A stretch of DNA of 64,000 nucleotides from NCBI RefSeq assembly GCF_014323705.1, contig NZ_JABVEC010000013.1:1-64000 (forward strand). Direction: 5' to 3'. Below, piece by piece: positions 33,330-42,556 of the stretch. The translations under genes and the position numbers were made by a program. Origin of the DNA: Actinomadura alba (GTDB lineage Bacteria; Actinomycetota; Actinomycetes; Streptosporangiales; Streptosporangiaceae). The notes under the pieces were generated by a model. It saw only the letters and a list, made by a program, of their open reading frames with translations, had not been told where the DNA came from and did no database searches. Within the stretch, counting starts at the first letter, position 1; the number at the start of each line of letters is the position of its first letter.

Positions 33330-34421
33330 TCAGCCGACGGTCGTTGGCGGACCGTCCATCACCAGCCCGGGAGGAACGTCCTCCCGGATGGCGAACTCGT
33401 GCTCCCGCCGCCACGCGAGCCGGACTCGCGCGTCGCGCAGCTTGAGCACGTCCATGGACGATGTCTGTAGGTTCTGCTGCAAAGCGATCAGCCGGCCGCC
33501 CGCGTCGAGATCGACGACGAATCGGGTGGCCGCCCCCGCGTAGACGACCTCGGCGACCGTGCCGGCCGCCGCGTGCTCGCCCACTGGCACTTCCGCGTTG
33601 AGGTGGGTGTCAACGCGGATCTTCTCGGGGCGGACGCTGTAGATGCCCGTACGCCCCAGGACCGACTCGGCGGCCTCGCCCTGGATGAGGTTCGAGGTAC
33701 CGACGAACCCCGCCACGAACGCCGATGCCGGCCGTTCGTACACCTCCGCCGGGGTGCCCACCTGCTCGATCCGGCCCGCGTTGAAGACCGCCACGCGGTC
33801 GCTCATCGTGAGCGCCTCCTCCTGATCGTGGGTGACGAACAGGAAGGTGATGCCGACCTGGCGCTGGATCGCCTTGAGCTCGACCTGCATCTCCTCGCGG
33901 AGCTTCTGGTCGAGCGCGCCGAGCGGCTCGTCGAGGAGGAGTACTTTCGGGCGGTTGACCAGGGCCCGGGCGAGCGCCACGCGCTGCCGCTGGCCACCCG
34001 ACAGCTGCCCCGGCTTGCGCGCCTCGAAGCCCTCGAGCCGTACGGTGCGCAACGCCTCGACGGCACGCTCCCGACGCTGCGCTTTCGACACCCTCTTGAC
34101 CTTGAGGCCGTACTCCACGTTGGCGATCACGTTCATGTGGGGGAAGAGAGCGTAGTCCTGGAAGACCGTGTTCACGTCCCGCTCGAAGGGAGGTCGCTTG
34201 CTGACCTCGTCGCCGCCGAGGTGAATCGTGCCGGCGGTCGGCGACTCGAATCCCGCGATCAGCCGGAGGACCGTCGTCTTGCCGGAGCCCGACGGGCCCA
34301 GCATGGCGAAGAACTCACCGTCGCGGATGTCCAGATCCACGCCGTCGACCGCGACGACGTCCCCGAAGATCTTCCGCACCCCGCGCAGGCCGACCGCAAG
34401 TCGTTGCGCCGGGGGGCTCAC
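33330..34421 (-). CDS. ABC transporter ATPase (PotA-like)
   Basis: 363 aa from GTG 34421. Walker A is [10 protein letters not shown] (41-50), the signature is [15 protein letters not shown], Walker B is [12 protein letters not shown] and the H-loop is [10 protein letters not shown]. The C-terminal TOBE domain (from about residue 240, [11 protein letters not shown]) is typical of importer ATPases of the polyamine/Fe class. The GTG was chosen because GGAG lies about ten bases before it; the frame extends 20 codons upstream without conserved sequence. It energises the importer in the same operon. Confidence 0.93.
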   Translation of the reverse strand: MSPPAQRLAVGLRGVRKIFGDVVAVDGVDLDIRDGEFFAMLGPSGSGKTTVLRLIAGFESPTAGTIHLGGDEVSKRPPFERDVNTVFQDYALFPHMNVIANVEYGLKVKRVSKAQRRERAVEALRTVRLEGFEARKPGQLSGGQRQRVALARALVNRPKVLLLDEPLGALDQKLREEMQVELKAIQRQVGITFLFVTHDQEEALTMSDRVAVFNAGRIEQVGTPAEVYERPASAFVAGFVGTSNLIQGEAAESVLGRTGIYSVRPEKIRVDTHLNAEVPVGEHAAAGTVAEVVYAGAATRFVVDLDAGGRLIALQQNLQTSSMDVLKLRDARVRLAWRREHEFAIREDVPPGLVMDGPPTTVG

Positions 34422-34531
34422 TTCCCTGGACTCCTCAATCAAACCCTTGGGCTCCTCAGTCAAGATTCGGCAGGCCGTCACTCTAGTGATCTCTAGCCTC
34501 TTGTACCACCCAGGGCACCCACGCCACTCCG

Positions 34532-34545
34532 GTGAGTCAACTCAC
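34532..34545. promoter_or_regulatory. Palindrome between two transporter genes
   Basis: GTGAGT-CA-ACTCAC is a perfect 6-bp-arm palindrome in the 124-base gap between the upstream binding-protein gene and the ATPase gene, directly after the binding-protein stop. It may be an operator or a weak processing hairpin that changes the ratio of binding protein to ATPase. Confidence 0.4.
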
Positions 34546-35799
34546 TCAGCCCTTGATCTCGGTCCAGGCCTGGGCCCAGCGCGAGTAGTCCACACAGGTG
34601 GTGCCGCGATCGTCGCCGCAGTCGGCGACCGGCGTCTTCCAGAACGCGATGCGCTTGTAGAACTCGGCGTCGCCCACGTGGTAGGTGGCGCAGAAGCCAC
34701 TGGCCGTGTAGCGGCAGGCTTTCGGGTTGGCCGGCGCCTGGCCGAACCACTGGCCGACCTGCGACTGGACCCTCGGCGTAGTGATCCAGTTCATCCACTT
34801 GTACATGCAGTTGGGGTTCTGGGCCTTCGACGAGATCATCCAGGTGTCGGACCAGCCGGTGGCCCCCTCGGTCGGGATCGTGGTGTCGACCGGGACACCC
34901 TCGTCCTTGGCGAGGTTGGCCGTCACCTCCCACGCGGTGCCCGCGTAGTTGTCCGCGGACTTGAAGGACTGCAGCTCGTCGATGTAGCTGTGCCAGTACT
35001 GGTTGATGTTCGGCCGCTGCTGCTTGAGCAGGTCGACGGCGGCGTTGAACTGCTTCTCGTCCAGCTCGTAGACGTCCTGGATCTTCAGGTCGGGCCGGTG
35101 GGCCTTGAGGTAGAGCGCGGCGTCGGCGATGTAGATCGGGGAGTCGTACGCGGTGACATGGTTGGCGGCGGGGGAGTTCTTGTCCCACACGACGCTCCAT
35201 GACGTCGGCTTTTGCGGCATCTTGTCGGTGCGGTACATCAGCACGTTCGCGCCGTAACCGTGAGGGGCGCCGTACATCTGGTCGTTGACCGAGTTGTACG
35301 GCTGGTTCTTCAGGTAGGGCGCGATGTCGGGGTAGTTGCTGAGCAGGCCGGTGTTGACCGGAGCGACGTCGCCACCGTAGATGAGCCGCAGGCTGGCGTC
35401 ACCGGAGGCCGACACGCCGTCGTACTGGCCGGTCTTCATCAGGGCGACCATCGAGTCGGAGGTGTCGGCCACCTTCGACCTCACCTGGCAGCCGGTGGCC
35501 CTGGTGAAGGGGGTCACCCAGTCGACGGTCTTGTCGGTCGTCCCGTCCTCGGCGTAGCCGGCCCAGGTGACGATATTGAGCCGGCCCTCAGAGGCCCCGA
35601 TCTCCTGTTGCGCGGAGAGGGGCGGTGCGACGGCCTCCGATCCCGAATCCGAGCCGCTGCAGGCGCCGGCCAACAACGCCGTCGCGGCCGCGGCGGAGGC
35701 GAATCGCACTCGTATGCGGTGGTGCCGCGCCGGCCGGCGCCCGCGCGGCAATGGGCTTCGGTGTACGGACGGCATCAGCTGGGGCTGGCTCTTGTACAT
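34546..35799 (-). CDS. Substrate-binding lipoprotein 2 of polyamine-type ABC importer
   Basis: 417 aa from ATG 35799 with an unusually long basic leader before the hydrophobic stretch and a lipobox LAGAC (Cys 47); ATG 35775 would shorten it by eight residues. LNIVTWAGYAEDGTTDKTVDWV, SASGDASLRLIYGG and YDSPIYIADAALYL align with the other binding protein along the full length. It is the first gene of the operon and is divergent from the conservon kinase gene. The two proteins may bind different polyamines for one permease. Confidence 0.9.
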   Translation of the reverse strand: MYKSQPQLMPSVHRSPLPRGRRPARHHRIRVRFASAAAATALLAGACSGSDSGSEAVAPPLSAQQEIGASEGRLNIVTWAGYAEDGTTDKTVDWVTPFTRATGCQVRSKVADTSDSMVALMKTGQYDGVSASGDASLRLIYGGDVAPVNTGLLSNYPDIAPYLKNQPYNSVNDQMYGAPHGYGANVLMYRTDKMPQKPTSWSVVWDKNSPAANHVTAYDSPIYIADAALYLKAHRPDLKIQDVYELDEKQFNAAVDLLKQQRPNINQYWHSYIDELQSFKSADNYAGTAWEVTANLAKDEGVPVDTTIPTEGATGWSDTWMISSKAQNPNCMYKWMNWITTPRVQSQVGQWFGQAPANPKACRYTASGFCATYHVGDAEFYKRIAFWKTPVADCGDDRGTTCVDYSRWAQAWTEIKG

Positions 35800-35978
35800 C
35801 ACGCTCGGCGATTTTAGGGGGGTCGGCCGGAGTGTGAAGCTCAAATCCGTATGATCTAGATATCTCTCGACATCGCCTACGGCGGGATTCGTTCGTAGTA
35901 GGCTCTCCGGCGTTCAAGCCGAGAACCATCCATCCAACTGACCAAAAGCCTGTCGCAGTGCGATCAAGGGGCCGTTGA

Positions 35979-38696
35979 GTGGGATCCGCCATCAACCATC
36001 GTCGTGCCAGTACCAGAACCAGAACAAAGGCCGGCCGGTTCAGATCCATCCGATTTAAGATCATCCTGTTGCTTCTCGTTTCGCTCGTGTCGCTCAGTAT
36101 TCTGTGGGCCTTCGCGGCGAGCATCGCTCTCGGCGACGGGCTGAACCTGAGGAACGTGCGCACGGTCCAGGAGCATTTCGGCTACCCGTCGGGCGCGCTC
36201 GGTAGCGCGCTCCAGGCCGAGCGTCGCCTGACCATCGTGTTCCTCGGCAGCAAGTCCGCCGGCGACCGAGCCGCGATGGAGTCCGGCCGACTGGTCACCG
36301 ACCGGCAGGCCGAGCTGTTCCGCGGGCTGGCCGCCGACAAGGGTGCCCAGGACGTGGCACCGGACCAGGCGAAGCAGCTCGCCAACGAGATCATCGCGCG
36401 ATTGCAGGAGCTCACCAACAAGCGCGCCGCCATCGACGCGGGTTCGACCAGCAGGTCGCAGGCCTTCACCAGCTACACCGACATCCTCGGTGACGTCGGC
36501 ACGCTGCAGGGATCGCTGTCGACGCTGAGCAACCCCGAGGTGGCCCGGGACGCGCGGAGCCAGGTCGCGCTGACGAGGGCCAGGGAGACGCTGGCCCAAC
36601 AGGACGCGCTGCTGGCCGGGGCGCTGGCCGTCGGCCGGATGACGCCCGGCGAGCACGCCGAGTTCGTCAAGCTCGTCGGTACCCAGCACTCCCTGTACAA
36701 CCTGTCCGTGTTGGAGCTGCGGGAGGCCGACCGGGCCTACTACCAGCAGGTCACCACGACGCCTGAGTACAACCGGCTTCGGGTGCTCGAGGACCGGTAC
36801 GTCCGCTCGCCCGCTCGGGTCAGGGCGAGCCCCGACACCGCGGTCCTGTGGAAGACCACCGCCGACTCGAACCTCACCCGGCTGCGCGGACTGGAGCTTT
36901 CGCTGTCCGCCGCCGCCGAGTCGCGCGCCGCGCCGATCGCGGACGGCATCATCCTGCGGGTCGTCCTCGCGGGTGCGCTCGGCCTCATCGCGGTGGTCGC
37001 GTCGCTCGTCCTGGCGATCTGGGTCGCCCGCTCGGTCATCCGAGAACTCAGCGGCCTGCGGCGAGAGGCGCTCGACCTCGCCGACGTCCGGCTGCCGAGC
37101 GTGATCCAGCGGCTGCGTAGAGGTGACGAGGTCGACGTCGCGGCCGAGGCGCCGCCGCTGTCGTTCGGCACGAAGGAGATCGACCAGGTCGGCCAGGCGT
37201 TCAACGCCGCCCGGCGGACCGCCATCCAGGGCGCGGTCGAAGAGGCGGCGCTTCGCCGCAGCGTCAGTGACGTCTTCGTGAACCTCGCCCGCCGCAGCCA
37301 ATCTCTGCTGCACCGCCAGCTGAACCTGCTCGACTCGATGGAGCGCCGGGGCGCCGAGCCGGACGAGCTCGAGGACCTGTTCCGCCTCGACCACCTCGCC
37401 ACCCGCATGCGCCGTCACGCGGAAGGCCTCATCATCCTGTCCGGGCAGGCGCCCGGACGAGGCTGGCGCAACCCGGTCGCGGTCGTCGACGTGGCGCGCG
37501 CGGCGGCCTCGGAGGTCGAGGACTACACGCGGGTGACGGTGGCGCCCATGTCGCAGGCGTCGATCACCGGCGTCGCCGTCGCCGACATCATCCACCTGCT
37601 GGCGGAGCTCATCGAGAACGCCGCGATGTTCTCACCGCCGCACACCACCGTGCAGGTGACCGGTGAGGCGGTGGGGCACGGCTTCACGCTCGAGATCGAG
37701 GACCGCGGTCTGAGCATGGACCCGGAGAGCCTGGCGAGGGCCAACGAACGCCTCGCCAATCCGCCGGAGTTCGACCTGTCCGACAGTGCGCAGCTCGGCC
37801 TCTTCGTGGTCGGCCGGCTGGCCCAGCGGCACAACATCAAGGTGACGCTGCGCACGTCGCCGTACGGCGGCATGACCGCGATCGTCCTGCTGCCCGAGGA
37901 GATCGTGGTCCGCGGCGAAGAGGAGCAGCTCGAACCCGAGGGCGGGGATCGGCCGCTCGCGCTCACCCGCCGCAGCCAGGACGCGCTCTATCCCGTCGGG
38001 GCGGTCCGGGGCGGAGCTCAGGACGGCGGTTCGGCGGCGCCCGGAGCCGGTACGGTGCTGAGCCTGCACTCGGGCGAACCGCCCGCGGCGGCACCGCGCC
38101 CGCCGGCGCACCGGCGACCGCCGGCCGAGCCCGCCGCCCCGGTGCCACCGGCGATCAGACGGCCCTTCGACCGGCCGCCGGTCCAAGGCCATCACGGCGA
38201 CGAAGGCCATCTCGGCCAGCAAGGCCCGCAAGGCCCGCAAGGCGGGCGTCAGCAGAACCCGCCGCCACCGGATCAGCCCCGTCAGGGTCAACCGCCGAAC
38301 TCCCCGCAGCCGTTCGAGCGGGCACGCCCGGCACCGGCCCCGGCGCAGGCGTCGGCCCCGCAGCCGTTCGAGTGGGCACGTCCGGCACCGAAGCCGGCCG
38401 ATTCCGAGCCGCCGCCGCCACGGCAGCACCCGCCCGAGGGCATCCAGCGGCAGCCCGGCGGCCGGCGCGGCAGCGGCAGCGGCAGCGGCAGCGGCAGGAA
38501 GCCGCCGTTGCCTCAGCGGGTCCGCCAGGCCAATCTCGCCCCGCAGTTGTACGACGAGTCGGCTCCGGCGCCGCCCACTGATCCGGGTGAGCGTCGTGAC
38601 CGGTCACCGGAGGAAATGCGGTCGATGCTGTCGTCGATCCAGAAGGGCACGATGCGCGGGCGCACCCAGCCCGTAAAGAACGACGAGGGACCGTGA
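35979..38696 (+). CDS. Conservon sensor-kinase-like protein (CvnA type)
   Basis: 905 aa from GTG 35979, with AAGGGG ten bases upstream. TM1 is at about residues 26-50, an extracellular NIT-type sensor domain at 60-315, TM2 at about 325-350, HAMP at 350-405, and a dimerisation region (SQSLLHRQLNLLDSMERR, about 438-455) before the HATPase domain (about 535-650: AELIENAAMFSPP, EDRGLSM, SAQLGLFVVGRL). The last 250 residues are a Pro/Gln/Gly-rich tail. Such proteins lead actinobacterial conservons, which act like membrane-linked G-protein systems. No response regulator is nearby. The DUF742 gene follows after six bases. Confidence 0.93.
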   Translation: MGSAINHRRASTRTRTKAGRFRSIRFKIILLLLVSLVSLSILWAFAASIALGDGLNLRNVRTVQEHFGYPSGALGSALQAERRLTIVFLGSKSAGDRAAMESGRLVTDRQAELFRGLAADKGAQDVAPDQAKQLANEIIARLQELTNKRAAIDAGSTSRSQAFTSYTDILGDVGTLQGSLSTLSNPEVARDARSQVALTRARETLAQQDALLAGALAVGRMTPGEHAEFVKLVGTQHSLYNLSVLELREADRAYYQQVTTTPEYNRLRVLEDRYVRSPARVRASPDTAVLWKTTADSNLTRLRGLELSLSAAAESRAAPIADGIILRVVLAGALGLIAVVASLVLAIWVARSVIRELSGLRREALDLADVRLPSVIQRLRRGDEVDVAAEAPPLSFGTKEIDQVGQAFNAARRTAIQGAVEEAALRRSVSDVFVNLARRSQSLLHRQLNLLDSMERRGAEPDELEDLFRLDHLATRMRRHAEGLIILSGQAPGRGWRNPVAVVDVARAAASEVEDYTRVTVAPMSQASITGVAVADIIHLLAELIENAAMFSPPHTTVQVTGEAVGHGFTLEIEDRGLSMDPESLARANERLANPPEFDLSDSAQLGLFVVGRLAQRHNIKVTLRTSPYGGMTAIVLLPEEIVVRGEEEQLEPEGGDRPLALTRRSQDALYPVGAVRGGAQDGGSAAPGAGTVLSLHSGEPPAAAPRPPAHRRPPAEPAAPVPPAIRRPFDRPPVQGHHGDEGHLGQQGPQGPQGGRQQNPPPPDQPRQGQPPNSPQPFERARPAPAPAQASAPQPFEWARPAPKPADSEPPPPRQHPPEGIQRQPGGRRGSGSGSGSGRKPPLPQRVRQANLAPQLYDESAPAPPTDPGERRDRSPEEMRSMLSSIQKGTMRGRTQPVKNDEGP

Positions 38697-38702
38697 CGGC
38701 TG

Positions 38703-39083
38703 ATGACCGGTCATGGAAGCGAATGGCTCGACGAGGAGGCGGGCCCTCTGGTCCGCTCGTACGCGCTGACGCGCGGCCGCACCAGCCCCGGAACCCGCGG
38801 CGAGGGCTTCGAGATGATCGCTATCATCTCGACCGTTGGGACGGCGCCGTTCTCGTCGCCCAACGTGTGGCCGGAGCATCTGGCCATCCTCGAGCTGTGC
38901 GCCCGTCCGCTGTCCGTCGCGGAGATCTCGGCGAAGTTGCGGCTTCCCCTGGTAGTGATCCGCGTACTGCTCGGTGATCTCCTCGACGTCGGATTGATCG
39001 CGGTTCGGCGCCCAAAGCAGGACGACCGGCCTTTCAACGAACATTTGCTGAGGGAAGTGCTCCATGGACTCCAAGCGCTCTGA
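38703..39083 (+). CDS. Conservon DUF742 protein (CvnC type)
   Basis: 126 aa. GPLVRSYALTRGRTSP at the start and HLAILELCARPLSVAEISAKLRLPLVVIRVLLGDLLDVGLIAVRR (about 64-108) give the DUF742 winged-helix-like fold. It is thought to bridge the kinase-like and GTPase members. GAGGGA precedes the ATG. In standard conservons a roadblock/LC7 gene stands between CvnA and CvnC; here it is absent. The end overlaps the GTPase gene by 20 bases. Confidence 0.92.
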   Translation: MTGHGSEWLDEEAGPLVRSYALTRGRTSPGTRGEGFEMIAIISTVGTAPFSSPNVWPEHLAILELCARPLSVAEISAKLRLPLVVIRVLLGDLLDVGLIAVRRPKQDDRPFNEHLLREVLHGLQAL

Positions 39084-39684
39084 GGCCGCACAGCGCGCTG
39101 CCGACATGCCCCTCGCGGTGAAGATCCTTGTCGCCGGGGGTTTCGGGGTCGGCAAGACCACGATGGTCGGCGCCGTCAGCGAGATCCGGCCACTGCAGAC
39201 CGAGGAAGTGCTGACCGACCGGAGCATCGGTGTCGACAACACCGCCGGCGTGGAGCAAAAGACCACGACCACGGTCGCGATGGACTTCGGCCGCATCACG
39301 ATCCGCGACGGCCTGATCCTGTATCTGTTCGGCACACCGGGCCAGGACCGTTTCTGGTTCATGTGGGACGAGTTGTCGCTCGGAGCGCTCGGGGCGGTCG
39401 TGCTGGCCGACACGCGCAGGCTGGCCGACTGCTTTCCCTCCGTCGACTACTTCGAACGCCGGGGTCTGCCCTTCGTCGTCGCGGTCAACTGCTTCGAGGA
39501 CGGGTTCGACTACACGCCCGACGAGATCCGCCAGGCACTCGACCTCGACGGGGCCATCCCCGTCGTCATGTGCGACGCGCGTGAGCGGAGATCCGGGAAG
39601 AAGGTGCTGACCACGCTCGTGGGCCACGTCCTGAGCATCCACGGTCACGCGCCTCCGCGTGAGGCCGGCGCGCCCGTCTACTGA
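39064..39684 (+). CDS. Conservon GTPase (CvnD type)
   Basis: 206-aa small GTPase of the actinobacterial MglA/Rab-like class. P-loop GGFGVGKTTMVG (about 25-36), switch residues in TTTTVAMDFGRI, LFGTPGQDRFWFMWDEL (G3), and VAVNCFE in place of NKxD (G4) are visible. The start overlaps the DUF742 gene by 20 bases, so the genes are coupled. It probably switches between GTP and GDP at the membrane under control of the kinase-like protein. Confidence 0.93.
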   Translation: MDSKRSEAAQRAADMPLAVKILVAGGFGVGKTTMVGAVSEIRPLQTEEVLTDRSIGVDNTAGVEQKTTTTVAMDFGRITIRDGLILYLFGTPGQDRFWFMWDELSLGALGAVVLADTRRLADCFPSVDYFERRGLPFVVAVNCFEDGFDYTPDEIRQALDLDGAIPVVMCDARERRSGKKVLTTLVGHVLSIHGHAPPREAGAPVY

Positions 39685-39701
39685 TGTGAGACGGGCGCGC
39701 C
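39667..39701. repeat. Hairpin across the GTPase stop codon
   Basis: GGCGCGCCCGTC and GACGGGCGCGCC are perfect 12-bp arms separated by 11 bases containing the stop codon. It may assist termination or mRNA protection. Confidence 0.55.
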
Positions 39702-39719
39702 CGTCCGCCGATCTCATGT

Positions 39720-39747
39720 CCGCCGCACCGGCGTGCCGGTGCGGCGG
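39720..39747. terminator. Convergent terminator, conservon and aldehyde dehydrogenase
   Basis: CCGCCGCACCGG and CCGGTGCGGCGG form a perfect 12-bp stem with a CGTG loop, placed two bases from the stop of the facing gene. It can serve both strands. Confidence 0.82.
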
Positions 39748-39749
39748 GA

Positions 39750-41183
39750 TCAGAGGTCGAGGCCGGTGAGGACGAGCACGCGTTCCTCGGTCAGGTCGGT
39801 CATGGCCGACCTGACGCCCTCCCGGCCGATCCCGGACTGCTTCCAGCCGCCGTACGGCATCTGGTCGGCGCGATAGCTCGGCACATCTCCGATGATCACT
39901 CCGCCGACCTCCAGTTCGCGGTGCGCGCGGAAGGCGACCCGCACATCGGTGGTGAAGACACCGGCCTGCAGCCCGTACTTCGACGAGTTCACGATGGTGA
40001 AGGCCTCGTCGAGGTCGGTGAACCGGGCCACGGACAGGACCGGTCCGAAGATCTCCTCCTCGGCCATCCGGGTACCCGCCGGGACATCGGACAGGACGGT
40101 CGGGGCCACCTCGCGTCCCTGACGCGTGCCGCCGGTGAGCACGGACGCGCCCGCGTCGCGCGCCTCGTCCACCCACGCGATGATCCGCTCCGCCGCGGCG
40201 TCGTTGATGACCGGGCCGACCTGTACGCCCTCGGCGGTCGGGTCCCCGGTCGTCAGCTTCTCGACGGCCGTCACCAGTTCCTCGACGAAGGCGTCGTGGA
40301 CCGCCGTGTGGATCAGGACGCGCTGGACGGAGATGCACGACTGCCCGGCCTGGTAGTTGGCGAACAGCGCGATCCGTTCGGCGGCGGCGGTCAGGTCCGG
40401 CCAGTCGTCGTTGACGACGACGGCCGCGTTGCCGCCCAGTTCCAGGGTGAGGTGCTTGCGCGGGGCCTGCTCCTGGATGGCCCAGCCCACGGGGCCCGAG
40501 CCGGTGAACGAGACGACCGTCAGCCGGGGGTCGAGCACGAGGGGCGCCATCCTGTCGTTCGGCACCGGCAGCACCGACACCATGCGAGCCGGAAGGTCGG
40601 TCTCGGCGATGAGCTCGGCGAGCAGCATCGCGGTGAGGGGCGTGGCGGGTGCCGGCTTGACCAGGATCGGGGCGCCGACCGCGATGGCCGGGGCGACCTT
40701 GTGCGCGACCAGGTTGAGCGGGAAGTTGAACGGCGCGATGCCCAGCACGGGACCGCGCGGGAAACGCCGCACCACCGCGAGCCGCCCGGTGGCGGCGGCG
40801 TCGGTGTCGAGTCGCTGGAGGTCGCCGGAGAACCGGCGCGCCTCCTCGGCGGCCCAGCGGAAGGTCGAGACCGCCCGGGCGACCTCGCCGCGGGACCAGA
40901 ACAGCGGTTTGCCGTTCTCCGCGGTGATCAGTGCCGCGAACTCCTCGGCGCGGGCCGACAGCGCCGCCGAGATGTGGTCGAGGGCGGCCGCACGGACGTG
41001 CGCCGGGGTGGCCAGCGCCTCCGCGCGTACGGCGTCGAGATCGGCGACGGCCCGCTCGACCTGTGCCTCGGTCGGAACCGACACGACACCCACGAGCGAT
41101 CCGTCCCACGGGGACGTCACACGCAGGGTGTCCGCCCCGGTCGTGGGCACACCGGACAGGTGGAACGGCGTGATGTCTGGCAT
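39750..41183 (-). CDS. Aldehyde dehydrogenase, probable succinate-semialdehyde step
   Basis: 477-aa NAD(P)-dependent ALDH. N153 (APFNFP), E248 (TLELGGNA) and C283 (AGQSCISVQR) are all present. The CISVQR context and APFNFPLNLVAHKVAPA are more like lactaldehyde/GAPN-type enzymes than classical GabD (which has CVCANR). It lies 23 bases after gabT on the same strand, so oxidation of succinate semialdehyde to succinate is the likely role, inferred from context. Another semialdehyde is possible. Confidence 0.85.
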   Translation of the reverse strand: MPDITPFHLSGVPTTGADTLRVTSPWDGSLVGVVSVPTEAQVERAVADLDAVRAEALATPAHVRAAALDHISAALSARAEEFAALITAENGKPLFWSRGEVARAVSTFRWAAEEARRFSGDLQRLDTDAAATGRLAVVRRFPRGPVLGIAPFNFPLNLVAHKVAPAIAVGAPILVKPAPATPLTAMLLAELIAETDLPARMVSVLPVPNDRMAPLVLDPRLTVVSFTGSGPVGWAIQEQAPRKHLTLELGGNAAVVVNDDWPDLTAAAERIALFANYQAGQSCISVQRVLIHTAVHDAFVEELVTAVEKLTTGDPTAEGVQVGPVINDAAAERIIAWVDEARDAGASVLTGGTRQGREVAPTVLSDVPAGTRMAEEEIFGPVLSVARFTDLDEAFTIVNSSKYGLQAGVFTTDVRVAFRAHRELEVGGVIIGDVPSYRADQMPYGGWKQSGIGREGVRSAMTDLTEERVLVLTGLDL

Positions 41184-41206
41184 GGGGGAACCTAACTCAG
41201 AGGGAT

Positions 41207-42556
41207 TCAGGCCGATTCGGTGAAGGCCTGTTCGAGGATATCCAGACCCTCGACGAGCAGATCATCGGGAATCGACAGCGGTGGCAGGAACCGCAGCACG
41301 TTGCCGTACGTACCGGCGGTCAGGGTGACCAGGCCGGCCGTGTGACAGGCGGCGTTGATCTTTGCGGTCAGCGCGGGGTCGGGGGTCTTCGCCGGGCCTG
41401 GGCCGGTCACCAACTCGATGGCGAGCATCGCACCCCGTCCTCGCACGTCACCGATCTCGGAGTGCTTGTCGGCCAGCCTGCGCAGCCGCGGGACGACCAT
41501 CGCCTCGATGTCGCGGGCGCGCCGGGCGAGATCGTCGCTCTTCATGGTCTCGATCGCGCCGAGCGCGGCCGCGCACGCGACCGGATTGCCACCGTAGGTG
41601 CCGCCGAGCCCGCCGCCGTGCACCGCGTCCATGACCTCGGCCCGCCCGGTCACCGCGGCCAGCGGAAGGCCGCCGGCGATGCCCTTCGCCGTGGTGATGA
41701 GGTCGGGGACGATCCGCTCGTGCTCGCTGGCGAACCAGTCGCCGGTACGGCAGAAACCGGTCTGGATCTCGTCGGCGATGAGCAGGATGTCGTTTTCGCG
41801 GCACCAGCTCGCGACCCGCTTGAGATAGCCGGGCGGTGGCACGATGAAGCCGCCCTCGCCCTGGATCGGCTCGATGATGACCGCCGCGGTGTTCTCCTCA
41901 CCGACCTGCGCGTGCAGTTGGGAGACGAACAGCTCGAAGGCCTCGTCGGCGCAGTGGTCCGGCCCGGTCGGCCAGCGGTACGGGTAGGCCATCGGTACCC
42001 GGTAGACCTCGTTCGCGAACGGCCCGAAGCGGTGCTTGTAGGGCATGTTCTTCGCGGTGAGGGCCATGGTCAGGTTCGTGCGTCCGTGGTAGGCGTGGTC
42101 GAAGGCCACGATGGCCGGCCGGCCGGAGTAGGACCGGGCGATCTTCACGGCGTTCTCCACGGCCTCCGCACCGGAGTTGAACAGCGCCGAGCGCTTCTCG
42201 TGGTCGCCCGGGGTGAGTTCGTTGAGCGCCTCGGCGACCTCGACGTACTCCGCGTAGGGCGTGACCATGAAGCACGTGTGGGTGAAGTCCGCCACCTGCT
42301 CCTGGACCCGCTCCACCACCCGGGGCGCGGCGTTGCCGACCGTCGTCACGGCGATGCCGGATCCGAAGTCGATGAGCTGGTTGCCGTCGACGTCCACCAG
42401 GATGCCGCCACCGGCGCGCTCGACGTAGACGGGCAGCCCCGTCGAGACACCGGCGGACACCGCCGCGCTCTTGCGCGCGTGCAGTTCGGCCGAGCGGGGG
42501 CCGGGGATCGCCGTCCTGAGCATGCGGCGCTGTTCGATACCGGGGGTCGGCCTCAT
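41207..42556 (-). CDS. gabT: 4-aminobutyrate aminotransferase
   Basis: 449-aa class III PLP transaminase that moves the amino group of GABA to 2-oxoglutarate. NSGAEAVENAVKIAR and the aspartate in IADEIQTGFCRTG contact PLP, and the Schiff-base lysine is K291 (TTAKGIAGGLPLAAVTGR). TCFMVTPYAEYVEVAEALN and IIEPIQGEGGFIVPP are typical of bacterial GabT. ATG 42556 has GGAG eight bases before it; an in-frame TTG at 42571 contains that same site, so it is less likely. First gene of a two-gene operon with an aldehyde dehydrogenase. Confidence 0.93.
   Translation of the reverse strand: MRPTPGIEQRRMLRTAIPGPRSAELHARKSAAVSAGVSTGLPVYVERAGGGILVDVDGNQLIDFGSGIAVTTVGNAAPRVVERVQEQVADFTHTCFMVTPYAEYVEVAEALNELTPGDHEKRSALFNSGAEAVENAVKIARSYSGRPAIVAFDHAYHGRTNLTMALTAKNMPYKHRFGPFANEVYRVPMAYPYRWPTGPDHCADEAFELFVSQLHAQVGEENTAAVIIEPIQGEGGFIVPPPGYLKRVASWCRENDILLIADEIQTGFCRTGDWFASEHERIVPDLITTAKGIAGGLPLAAVTGRAEVMDAVHGGGLGGTYGGNPVACAAALGAIETMKSDDLARRARDIEAMVVPRLRRLADKHSEIGDVRGRGAMLAIELVTGPGPAKTPDPALTAKINAACHTAGLVTLTAGTYGNVLRFLPPLSIPDDLLVEGLDILEQAFTESA

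Noticed and set aside
35979..39684. The kinase-like gene as a normal two-component histidine kinase.
   Set aside because: It lacks a response-regulator neighbour and is followed by DUF742 and GTPase genes, which defines a conservon.
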